From assembly GCA_963665975.1 (NCBI GenBank), contig OY762508.1, positions 1,054,001 to 1,118,000 on the forward strand: a stretch of 64,000 nucleotides of DNA, in the 5' to 3' direction. The first letter of the stretch is position 1. The number at the start of each line of letters is the position of its first letter. A program made the translations under genes and the position numbers. This document shows, piece after piece, positions 25,105 to 33,469 of this stretch. Below the pieces are notes generated by a model. The model saw nothing but the letters and a program-made list of their open reading frames with translations, made no database searches and was not told the DNA's origin. Origin of the DNA: G963665975 sp963665975 (lineage in GTDB: Bacteria; Bacteroidota; Rhodothermia; Rhodothermales; Bin80).

Positions 25105-27654
25105 CTACTTAAGCAGCACCATGGCACGTACCTGCTGACCAACAGGCGTCTCTAGACGATAGAAATAGACGCCATTGGCAAGGGCACTGGTGGCGGTGGC
25201 ATCCCACGTGACGTTGAAGGTGCCCACTGGCATGGTGCGATCGACGAGCGTGCTAATCTTCCGGCCCATCAAGTCGAACACCGTCAGGCGTACATCACCA
25301 GGTTGCGCGATCGTGAAGGAGATAGTGGTCGTTGGATTGAAGGGGTTAGGATAATTCTGACTCAACTCGTAGCCCTCAGGCAACTCGTTGCGCTCCTTCC
25401 CGGTAGGCCCTCCGCTCACTGCAACCAGCTGGATGTAGTCCACATTGAAGCCACCCGCATCCGATTCCAACGTTAGGGTGCGCATGCCTGCCGTAGCGGC
25501 AAACTGTGCGCTGAGGAGGTCACCCTGGCTGCTAGCGAAGTTAATGTCGGCAACCGACGATCCGTCCAGAAGGAGGCGCCCACTGCCGCCATTCGGCGCG
25601 TCGTAGTAGATGCGCGTCAGATATTGCCCCTCGCTCGGGAATTCGAAATTCAACGCTACGCTGCCTAGGGCGTTGAGTGCGACAGACTTGAAACCTGTCG
25701 GGCAATAGACACCCTCCTCGCAATTGGGGACCACTCCTTCGGCGGCCGCATCGGGCGCCCCGGCCATGGCAACCGTATCTTCGGTGGCCGGGTCAATGAA
25801 GGCGATACTGCTGAATTGTTGGAAGCCCCAAGACGGTTCGATCCTGAAGGCATGCATACCTGCCTCCATCGTTAGAACCTCGGGCCCTGCGATTCCCGAC
25901 TCGTTCGAAACCCAGACCGTATCGGGCGTAATGCGGTATTCAACCCAGTCGCCTCCTAACACATCAGCACTGAAAACAAACTCGCCATTGCCCGGAAACG
26001 CCTGGTTCTTGAACCGATTCCCGTCAATGCTGATATGCTGTCCCTTCGTACCGAAAGCCAACCGGGTGCCGATGACCAGGTCGTACGTCCCTGCCGCGGG
26101 GATTTCGAACGGCCACTCGATGAAGCCGGAGGATTGCATTTCGTAGAAGGTGAATCCTTCGACCGTTTCGATGGTGGCGTCGGTCAGTGTTCCCTGGTCA
26201 GCTTCGCCGGAACCCAGGACAGTGAGTTCAATGCGCGCGCCAGCCATATCCTCGATAGCCTGCACGTTGGCGGCCTGGTTGGCAATGAATTCCGCTTTCG
26301 CATCCGGGAACCAGTTGAGATCGCCTAGGGGCAGGCCGTCGGTGCCACCTGTGAGCAACGCGGGCGTCGTATAAGAAAAGTCTTCCCCTACAGGCCAGAC
26401 ATTGCAGGCGAAGCATGTTTCGTCCCTGCCCGGATCAAAGTAGTAACTAGCCGCCGTCGAACTGCCGCCACGCAGTTCGGTGATGTTCTGCACCATCGAC
26501 GGAATGATATCTGCAGGATAAGTAGCCAGATCCGGCGTCATGGCGGCAAAGTTGCCCTGCATCACCATCCCGTTGAAGGCATCGAACCAGCTGGTGGTGG
26601 AGTCACTGACGAACGGCTGCGAACGAATATCCGCGGGCATCATTGCCGCAAACTGTTCATCGCGCCAGAAGCTGTTGTTGGCCAGCACGATGCGGCGGTC
26701 GAGGTCGGTGCCGTACTGCGACGGCATGGCCCAGATGTTAAAGAAGCCCAGATAGGGTTGGTCGGGACGATTCGGATCGTCATATTCCGAGGGCTGCTCG
26801 CCGTGCCAGAAATAGTTTACGAATACGTTGTTGGTCACGTAGGCTTCTTTCCAAATGGCGCCGGAGGAGAAGGTGCGTCCCACGTTAACATACGTGTTGT
26901 GGTTGGCGCGGAAGTAGTTGACCGGAACGGCTTCGTTCTTGATCGTGGTGAAGCCCAGGTTCAGGAACGTGTTGTTTTCAACCACTACCGTGTCGGCGCC
27001 GGCGTCGAATTGCATGCCCATGCCTTCCCACTGCTGGGCCGGTCCGAAGATATTGCGAAACATTGAGTTGGTCACAAACAGGTCCGTGTTCGCACCGGCG
27101 TTGCCCAGGTGTTGCCAGTTGTTGCGGTCGAAGACGACATAATCGAACACATAACGGGAATCCGACGCGTTCATCCGGAATGGCTGCCAGTTTGTCCTGA
27201 CGCCCTGATCCGTCTGCCCCATGAGCCAGACATGCTTCATCGTCACGTGGCTTCCCGAACCCGAAGTCTGCGCCATCAGATCGTCATTGGACCCGTCGTC
27301 GCGATGCACGCGCTGGATGATAGCTGGCCCACAGTCTTCGTCCATGTTCTGGCCGCACAAGAACGCTTCGGCCGGGTCGGCTTCATCAGCGGTTTCGCCA
27401 ATGATGCGCAGGTGGAAACCTTCGACTTCGATGCGATCTTCGATCCAGTAAAAGCCTCCCCGCTTCAGTTTGTACACCCGATCATCGGGGCGGAGCGTGT
27501 CGTTGGCGACGACATCGCGGAGTGCGTTTATCATCACGTCACCGTTGGCATCGGCCCACTCCACGACGAGCTCACTCTGAGCCTGCGCCGTCGATACCGT
27601 CCCGGACACCGCCAGCGCCATGCTCAGGAGCAAGAGTTTGAAATGAATTCTCAT
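25105..27654 (-). CDS. T9SS-secreted right-handed beta-helix protein with carbohydrate-binding modules
   Basis: The 849-residue protein has a signal peptide (MRIHFKLLLLSMALAVSGTV) and a GGAGG ribosome site. Residues about 90-330 show repeated short strands and N/V-rich turns (VWLMGQTDQ, FVTNSMFRNIFG, VVVENNTFLNLGF, VTNNVFVNYFWHG), the pattern of parallel beta-helix polysaccharide lyases and surface adhesins. Residues about 470-760 contain two carbohydrate-binding-like sandwiches, and the end is a type A T9SS tail (NYPNPFNPTTTISFTI). I cannot point to lyase catalytic residues. It lies 47 bp after the TonB-receptor gene, suggesting cotranscription and binding or cleavage of the imported glycan. 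Confidence 0.8.
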   Translation of the reverse strand: MRIHFKLLLLSMALAVSGTVSTAQAQSELVVEWADANGDVMINALRDVVANDTLRPDDRVYKLKRGGFYWIEDRIEVEGFHLRIIGETADEADPAEAFLCGQNMDEDCGPAIIQRVHRDDGSNDDLMAQTSGSGSHVTMKHVWLMGQTDQGVRTNWQPFRMNASDSRYVFDYVVFDRNNWQHLGNAGANTDLFVTNSMFRNIFGPAQQWEGMGMQFDAGADTVVVENNTFLNLGFTTIKNEAVPVNYFRANHNTYVNVGRTFSSGAIWKEAYVTNNVFVNYFWHGEQPSEYDDPNRPDQPYLGFFNIWAMPSQYGTDLDRRIVLANNSFWRDEQFAAMMPADIRSQPFVSDSTTSWFDAFNGMVMQGNFAAMTPDLATYPADIIPSMVQNITELRGGSSTAASYYFDPGRDETCFACNVWPVGEDFSYTTPALLTGGTDGLPLGDLNWFPDAKAEFIANQAANVQAIEDMAGARIELTVLGSGEADQGTLTDATIETVEGFTFYEMQSSGFIEWPFEIPAAGTYDLVIGTRLAFGTKGQHISIDGNRFKNQAFPGNGEFVFSADVLGGDWVEYRITPDTVWVSNESGIAGPEVLTMEAGMHAFRIEPSWGFQQFSSIAFIDPATEDTVAMAGAPDAAAEGVVPNCEEGVYCPTGFKSVALNALGSVALNFEFPSEGQYLTRIYYDAPNGGSGRLLLDGSSVADINFASSQGDLLSAQFAATAGMRTLTLESDAGGFNVDYIQLVAVSGGPTGKERNELPEGYELSQNYPNPFNPTTTISFTIAQPGDVRLTVFDLMGRKISTLVDRTMPVGTFNVTWDATATSALANGVYFYRLETPVGQQVRAMVLLK

Positions 27655-27701
27655 GGATTCGGTCCTCCGTTTTGTGTGTTGAGGATGATGAAAGAGAGTG
27701 A

Positions 27702-30656
27702 TCAGTACCTGAATCGAGCGCCTACGTCCATGGTGAAGCCGTAGTACTCAATGAAGGATGGGTTCTCATCTACCGCCCCGCGAAAATTTCGATCGGGCCG
27801 ACTGTTGAGATTGTTGAAGTTGGCAAAGAGCTCCAGGCCGCGGCCCAGCTTCTGGCGTACGGCCACGTCGAGCCGGGTATAGTCTCCCGAAAAAGTGTCA
27901 AACAGCGCGTTCGTGGAGTTGATAAACGTGCTGGTGTCGGTCTGATAAAGCAGAGAGATGCGGGTGGAGAAGCCTTTGTAATCGTAGCCTATCGTGATAT
28001 TGGCAATATGACTCGGCTGGTTCGGCATACGCGCTGTGCGGGTCGAGTCGGTCCGGAGTTCCTTCAGGTACAGCGGAGGCCGCCTTCGAATCAGCGAATC
28101 GCTATTGACGATGAAATAGGCCTGATAGGTCGTTTCCGACTCCAGGTAGGTATAGTTTGCGCTTAGTACGAGGCCCTTCAACACAGAAGGCAGATGCCAG
28201 AAACTGGTCTGCCAATCGAGCTCGATACCCCGGTACCTGGCCGCGAAAGGGTTATTGATGAAGGTCGTCGCGCGTGCACGGGTATCGACCCATTCGTCGG
28301 GAATGTTCATTCCGGGCAGCGCGCCGACATGCGGATGTAGGATGTAGTCCACAAACAAGATCAGGTCGTCAATCGATTTGTGGAATCCCGAGATGGTGAA
28401 CAGGCCGAGTTTGTTGGTATAGACCGAAATCGCTGCGTCGTAGTTGGTCGACTTTGCCGGACGGAGCAGGCCGTTGGCTGCCCTGATATACGTCCGGAAG
28501 AAGTTCATGGTCGAAATCGGCGCGTACTGGATGTAGTCCGGGCGGGTGAGCGTTTCCGTACGGGCCAGCCGAATGTTAAGCCACTCGGTGGGCTCGTAGC
28601 GCAGATGCACCATCGGCAGCCAGAACGAGTTGTCGCGCTCGTTCGTGACAGCCGTGAGGTCTGCCGGTGGCCCTGAGACGTTATTGGTGAAGACTTCGCG
28701 GTATCGCTGCCCGTTGTACTCCGACTGATCGGCCTCCCAACGGACTCCAGGAATCAGGGTGACGCGACTCCCCAGGTTGATTTCGGCCATCGCGTACGCG
28801 GCCTGATAGGTTTCACTGCCCGAATAGTCACGGCCCAACGAACCGATGGAGTAATTGCGATAGATGTCGGGGCATCCCTGCATGGCGCGCGTCAGGTCGA
28901 GCATCATGTCGGTGTCGACCGTAAAACCAAGCGGATAATCGCCCTTCAGAAAGTCGTCGCGCGTATAGTCGGTATCGACGAGCCCGACCGGCAACACGCC
29001 CAACTCGCCGACGATGTTGTCGAGATCCCAGTCCGGCAGGGCCGCCGCCACACATGCGAGTGCATCGTTCAGATTTCCGGCGCCGCTTCCGTAATAAATG
29101 CCGTTGCGTCCGTCTTGCGTCTCGTCGTTCAGCCGATCGAGCCACCGCAGCTTGCCGCCAACCTTGACGTACCCGCTGACAGCATCGCTCACGTAATACG
29201 GCACCTGAACATTCAACTGCACCGCGGTCTCGTCCTCTTCCAGCCGCACGTCCCTAACAAACAAGTCCTGCAACCCCGTACTCAACGAGTCTACGTTAAG
29301 GAGGGCCGGGACATCGGTAGGCAGCGTGTCTTCATCGGGTGCCCCGGTGAAGCCACTCGCCTCCTGATTAAAGAGCCAGTTGAAGGTCGAATTGTCCCGG
29401 CGCGACGCCAGACGCGAAACACTTGCGTCAAAGGCGAACCGGTCGAAGTCCTGCTCGATGCCAATCGTACTCGTAAAGATTTTCGTCGTGCCGCTTCCCA
29501 TGCTCGTATTGTAACGGAGGCGGTTCTGATCAATGAGCATCACGTTGCTCCTGGTCAGCCCGTCAAAACGGCGCTCATTGTAGAAACTGTTGGCTGTGAT
29601 CTTTCCGTGCGGAAGCCGATAATCCAGGACGGCGCTAGCCCCCGTACGCCCTCGCTTCACGGTCTCCTCACTGGCGGTTATACCTGATACGATGATGACA
29701 GGCTCGCCCGTCGCCGCGTCGGAGGATTGCCGGTAACTGCCTGAAAACTTGTCCGCGCTTCGATCGAACTCATCGATATTGATGCTGACAATCGCACCAA
29801 GGCGTTTGTTGAAGAAGCGGTGGCCCACGTTGCCGACAAACTTGTAATTGCCATAATAGTCCTGGAGTTGGTTGTACCCTCCTTGCGCCAAGACATCGAT
29901 CATGATCTTGTCCGGCGCCTCCCGGAGCTTCAGGTCGATGGCGCCGCCGATCGCGTCGCCGTCCTTATCGGGCGTGATGGCCTTCATCACCTCAATACCG
30001 TCGAGCATGCTCGAAGAGACGAGCGAGAGGTCCACGCTCCGGTCGTCGCCGCTGGTAGACGGAACGCGCACGCCGTTGACTGTGACGACGTTATATTTCG
30101 GCGACAGGCCCCGGATGGCGACTTTGTTGGCTTCCCCGCCGGAACGCTGAATCGAGACGCCGGGCAAGCGTCCGACGGACTCGGCGGCATTGACGTCGGG
30201 CAACTCCTGGATGCGTGCGGCCGAGACAACGTTTGTGATCGTGTTCGACTGCAATTGCTGGTTGATGGCAGCGGCCTGCCCCTCGGCCTGCGCCGTAATG
30301 ACCAGTTCCTGGCCCACAACGCCTTCCCACACCAGCTCGAAGTCAACCTCGATGGTCGCTCCATCGACTACGTCCACCGCACGCGTTTGTCGTTGATAGC
30401 CGATGTAAGTCACGACGAGAATATGCGTGCCCGCCGGTGCGTTCGAAATGACGAATTCTCCGTCATTATTGGTTGCCGCGCCGATGCTTGTACCTTCGAT
30501 GATGACGTGGGCGCCGGGCAGGGTCGTTCCAGCATCCCGGTCTATGACCTTGCCGATGATTTTGCCGGTGGCAGGACGGTCTTCAGCCCCTGTGACTTCT
30601 ACTGAAGTGACAGCCCAGAGGAAAAGACCGAGAAAGCTCACGATAGATGGTCTCAT
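27702..30656 (-). CDS. TonB-dependent outer-membrane receptor with carboxypeptidase-regulatory-like domain
   Basis: The 984-residue protein has a signal peptide and a carboxypeptidase-regulatory-like domain (about residues 30-115: GKIIGKVIDRDAGTTLPGAH, then NNDGEFVISNAPAG). A plug follows (about 125-250, with RLPGVSIQRSGGEANKVAIRG), then a 22-strand-type barrel ending GFTMDVGARFRY with a C-terminal aromatic residue. It should import oligosaccharides using TonB energy. No SusD partner gene is present, so it is of the SusD-independent type. The upstream 300 bp contains two operator-like palindromes and the divergent ROK repressor gene, so it is probably repressed until the glycan is sensed. Confidence 0.92.
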   Translation of the reverse strand: MRPSIVSFLGLFLWAVTSVEVTGAEDRPATGKIIGKVIDRDAGTTLPGAHVIIEGTSIGAATNNDGEFVISNAPAGTHILVVTYIGYQRQTRAVDVVDGATIEVDFELVWEGVVGQELVITAQAEGQAAAINQQLQSNTITNVVSAARIQELPDVNAAESVGRLPGVSIQRSGGEANKVAIRGLSPKYNVVTVNGVRVPSTSGDDRSVDLSLVSSSMLDGIEVMKAITPDKDGDAIGGAIDLKLREAPDKIMIDVLAQGGYNQLQDYYGNYKFVGNVGHRFFNKRLGAIVSINIDEFDRSADKFSGSYRQSSDAATGEPVIIVSGITASEETVKRGRTGASAVLDYRLPHGKITANSFYNERRFDGLTRSNVMLIDQNRLRYNTSMGSGTTKIFTSTIGIEQDFDRFAFDASVSRLASRRDNSTFNWLFNQEASGFTGAPDEDTLPTDVPALLNVDSLSTGLQDLFVRDVRLEEDETAVQLNVQVPYYVSDAVSGYVKVGGKLRWLDRLNDETQDGRNGIYYGSGAGNLNDALACVAAALPDWDLDNIVGELGVLPVGLVDTDYTRDDFLKGDYPLGFTVDTDMMLDLTRAMQGCPDIYRNYSIGSLGRDYSGSETYQAAYAMAEINLGSRVTLIPGVRWEADQSEYNGQRYREVFTNNVSGPPADLTAVTNERDNSFWLPMVHLRYEPTEWLNIRLARTETLTRPDYIQYAPISTMNFFRTYIRAANGLLRPAKSTNYDAAISVYTNKLGLFTISGFHKSIDDLILFVDYILHPHVGALPGMNIPDEWVDTRARATTFINNPFAARYRGIELDWQTSFWHLPSVLKGLVLSANYTYLESETTYQAYFIVNSDSLIRRRPPLYLKELRTDSTRTARMPNQPSHIANITIGYDYKGFSTRISLLYQTDTSTFINSTNALFDTFSGDYTRLDVAVRQKLGRGLELFANFNNLNSRPDRNFRGAVDENPSFIEYYGFTMDVGARFRY

Positions 30657-30683
30657 GGGACGCCCGGGAAAAGGCGCAGGTAA

Positions 30684-30705
30684 TTAATCCATTTGATCTA
30701 TTTAA
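30684..30705. promoter_or_regulatory. Putative ROK-repressor operator, site A
   Basis: TTAATCCATTTGATCTATTTAA: half-sites AATCCA and TCTATT around a TTTGA centre (30692-30696). It lies 28 bp upstream of the TonB-receptor start codon. It shares its left half and centre with site C at 40591 and its centre with site B at 30741. The right half is degenerate. Confidence 0.55.
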
Positions 30706-30740
30706 TAAAATAGGACGAGAGTGTCAACAAGCTCAGCCCT

Positions 30741-30764
30741 ATTAATTCCATTTGATGGATTATT
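30741..30764. promoter_or_regulatory. Putative ROK-repressor operator, site B
   Basis: Here ATTCCA-TTTGA-TGGATT forms a palindrome with one mismatch, centred on 30753 and 59 bp from the centre of site A. It lies in the divergent region between the TonB-receptor gene and the ROK regulator gene, about 200 bp from the regulator's start, so it could serve both repression of the receptor and autoregulation. Confidence 0.6.
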
Positions 30765-30964
30765 CTGCGGAAATCAATTACCTTGCCGTAAGGCTGATAT
30801 ATTTCTTGTTGTTATGGCGGCAGCCCGCCAGAGTGATGGCGCTGGCATTTCGTGTCATCGTGACGACTAGAGGGAGGATGACACCCGCAAGGCGTTGGAC
30901 CACCGTTATAGTTTGACCTACTCGACAATTGACGATTCTTCGCCCTTAAACGCTCCCGTGCTTT

Positions 30965-32203
30965 ATGCTAACCGGTACAAATCTCAAGTATGCAAGGGCT
31001 CATAATTTGCGCATTGTCCTGGAGACTATTCGTCTTTTCGGACCCCTTTCCCGCAAGGAAATCACCGAACGAACGGAATTGGGGCTTCAGACGGTATCGA
31101 ATATCACCCGAAAGCTCCTGGACGCAGATCTCATTCTGGAAGCCGATCGGTTGCAGGAGGGACGCGGAGCGCCAACGTCGTTGCTTAATCTCAACGCGCA
31201 GGGCGCTTTCTCCGTAGGGCTCGACTTCGACCGAGAGCACTTCACGGGAGTGCTGGTCGATTTCCTAGGCAATGTGTGCCAGCGGGTTTCGCACAGCGTC
31301 CTTTTCCCGACGCCTGAAAACGCCGTGACCTTGATGGCTGATTCGGTTAACAAACTCATTCGGTGTCAAGGCGCAAGCAGAAAGCGCATCTGGGGTGTCG
31401 GCGTGGGGCTTCCCGGGCCGCTCGGAATATCGGAAGGCAGTGTCGTCACCAATGTCGTCAACCCGAGTGCGTTTCCCGGCTGGGATAACGTACCTATTAG
31501 GGATATTCTGGCCGAGCGTCTGGGACTGCCTGTTTTCATCGAAAACAATGCATCGGCGGCGGCGGTCGGCGAGCGATGGTACGGGCGAGGGAAGCATATA
31601 AGTAACTTTTTCTATCTCTTTTTCGGCGTCGGGTTGGGCGGTGGGCTTGTCCTTAACGGCCGGCCTTACGATGGACACAACGGCAATGCCGGCGAAATTG
31701 GCGCCATTCCCACGTCCTCAGGGCGCCATATGCCAACAGGCTTGGTTAATCCTCATCTGGGCGTCTTCTTCAGCCTGCCCGTCCTCGCAAAACTGCTCGA
31801 GCGCGAGGACGTCAATATTTCGCATCCCGAGGAACTGGGAGACCTGTTCGAACGAAAGCACGAGGTGGTCATGGATTGGCTGGAAGAAGGCATCGCACAA
31901 CTGGCACCGTTCACCCTGGCCATCGAATGCTTGATTGATCCAGGAGCAATCTTTCTGGGTGGCCGGTATCCTGAGCCTGTGATTCGGTTTATCAAAGACC
32001 GGCTCGACGAGGTGTTGCCCACACTCCGGTTCGAGGAAAAAATGGCGCACCCACAGCTCTATTGTGCTACTGTCGGCGAGGATGCTACCGCCCTCGGCGT
32101 GGCCACCTTGCCCATGTATAGCTCCTTTGCGCCCATCCCGGAAGTACTCATGAAGCGTCCCTCCAATGGCCCAAATGAATCGTTCATTTCCCTGAACGTC
32201 TGA
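30965..32203 (+). CDS. ROK family transcriptional repressor (NagC/XylR-like)
   Basis: The 412-residue protein has an N-terminal winged helix-turn-helix (about residues 10-70: LSRKEITERTELGLQTVSNI, then RKLLDADLI) and a C-terminal ROK sugar-binding domain (VGVGLPGPLGISEG, IENNASAAAVGERWYGRG, GVGLGGGLVLNGRPYDGHNG). The zinc-cysteine motif is absent. Such regulators leave their operator when a sugar or sugar phosphate binds. It is divergent from the TonB-receptor gene, and the shared region holds two palindromes that recur upstream of the operon starting at 40536. I infer that it is the local repressor of both loci; the inducer may be a mannose- or glucose-type sugar. Confidence 0.9.
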   Translation: MLTGTNLKYARAHNLRIVLETIRLFGPLSRKEITERTELGLQTVSNITRKLLDADLILEADRLQEGRGAPTSLLNLNAQGAFSVGLDFDREHFTGVLVDFLGNVCQRVSHSVLFPTPENAVTLMADSVNKLIRCQGASRKRIWGVGVGLPGPLGISEGSVVTNVVNPSAFPGWDNVPIRDILAERLGLPVFIENNASAAAVGERWYGRGKHISNFFYLFFGVGLGGGLVLNGRPYDGHNGNAGEIGAIPTSSGRHMPTGLVNPHLGVFFSLPVLAKLLEREDVNISHPEELGDLFERKHEVVMDWLEEGIAQLAPFTLAIECLIDPGAIFLGGRYPEPVIRFIKDRLDEVLPTLRFEEKMAHPQLYCATVGEDATALGVATLPMYSSFAPIPEVLMKRPSNGPNESFISLNV

Positions 32204-32368
32204 TGGCTAGTGCTGGAACGTTGACATTCAGAGAGAGTCCTTTATTGGTTTGGGGACTTTGCGTCTTCGATGTTCTGAAAGCACTACGTGGCACCCTCAC
32301 TTATGGGACGTGATCATATTAATATCGAATTGGAAGAAACCAGAAGGGAAGCCATGCATGTTAAAGAA

Positions 32369-33469
32369 TCATTGTCCGGCTACTAGCCGCATCTGAGTCT
32401 TGGCAATGGCGTTACGAGCGGCTTCACTTAACGGGTCCAAGGCCCTGGCTGCCTGATAGGCCTGCAAGGCTTCCCCATAGCGTTCATCTCCGTAAAGCAT
32501 GTCGGCGTAGGCCATCCAGGCGCGGGGCGTGCGGTGAGCCTCGGCGCCGGCTTTGGCCATGCCAAGTTGGGCTTGGCGCTCTTGCAGGCTGTCTGCCACA
32601 ATCAAGTACCGCTCGCCTTCCGCCGACTGACCGAGGTCGATCAAGCTCCGGCCCAGGTTGTAATACGATCCGTAGAACCAGGGTAGCTTCTGTCGCGATT
32701 GTTCGAGATACGGGATCGCTTCCGACGGCTGGCCGAGTTGGTAGAGCAACGCACCGACGTGATAAGCATACCCGCCGTTCTCGGGATTCAGTTCGAGCGC
32801 CTGCTTGCGTGCCTCCAGGGCGCTGTCAAAGTCGCCGTCCTCCTGATAGAGTTGCCCGATGGCATCGTAGGCCAAATCAAATTCCTGATCCACAGCGAGG
32901 ATCTTCTCGTAGGCTGTCCGCGCCTCGTCGGTCTCCCCCAACTCTCTATAGACATTGCCCATCTGCATCCAGAGTGCGCGCTTATTCTCCAACAGTGTAT
33001 CGGGCGTCAGCGAGTCTTCCGTCTCGTAATAGTCCAACGCTTCGTCATACTGCCCGCGCTGCACGGCATTGTTTCCGAGATGGAAGTGGATGGCCGGATA
33101 GGCCACGTCGAGCTTTCGGACCATTTCGAACGCTGTGCGCGCTTCTTCGAGGCTGTCCATCCGCATCAAAATCTGACCCCGAATCAGGTGCGCGCGATGA
33201 AAGTGCGGCGCCCTTCGGATGGCCTCCTCGACGCCGCGTAGCGCCATGGCATCCTGACCGTCGCTGAGGGCCATTTGTGCTCGTGTCAACAGGTTGGTTG
33301 CCGCCGGTGGAATTGGCCCACGCTGTACTTCGGCCACCGGCGGGGAATCAGAACCGTCCTTACAGGCCCCGGTCAACCCCAGTGTAACCAGGAAGGCCAG
33401 CCAAATCACAAGCCTGACGCCGCACCGGACACACGGCCAGGGCTGCTTATTTCGTGCGCAACGGTTCAT
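32369..33469 (-). CDS. Tetratricopeptide-repeat lipoprotein
   Basis: The 366-residue protein has a lipoprotein-like leader (LAFLVTLGLTGACKDGS). It then carries about seven TPR units from residue 65 to 355, for instance MALSDGQDAMALRGVEEAIR, QRGQYDEALDYYE, VYRELGETDEARTAYEKILA and ADMLYGDERYGEALQAYQAA. TPR arrays mediate protein-protein contacts. The start codon overlaps the end of the CRTAC1 gene by 23 bp, so the two are translationally coupled and probably form a complex on the periplasmic or outer-surface side. It is the last gene of the minus-strand operon starting at 40536. Confidence 0.85.
   Translation of the reverse strand: MNRCARNKQPWPCVRCGVRLVIWLAFLVTLGLTGACKDGSDSPPVAEVQRGPIPPAATNLLTRAQMALSDGQDAMALRGVEEAIRRAPHFHRAHLIRGQILMRMDSLEEARTAFEMVRKLDVAYPAIHFHLGNNAVQRGQYDEALDYYETEDSLTPDTLLENKRALWMQMGNVYRELGETDEARTAYEKILAVDQEFDLAYDAIGQLYQEDGDFDSALEARKQALELNPENGGYAYHVGALLYQLGQPSEAIPYLEQSRQKLPWFYGSYYNLGRSLIDLGQSAEGERYLIVADSLQERQAQLGMAKAGAEAHRTPRAWMAYADMLYGDERYGEALQAYQAARALDPLSEAARNAIAKTQMRLVAGQ

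Noticed and set aside
28380..30605. Long plus-strand frames opposite the TonB-receptor gene, up to 261 codons
   Set aside because: Antisense shadows of the receptor gene, caused by its codon bias.
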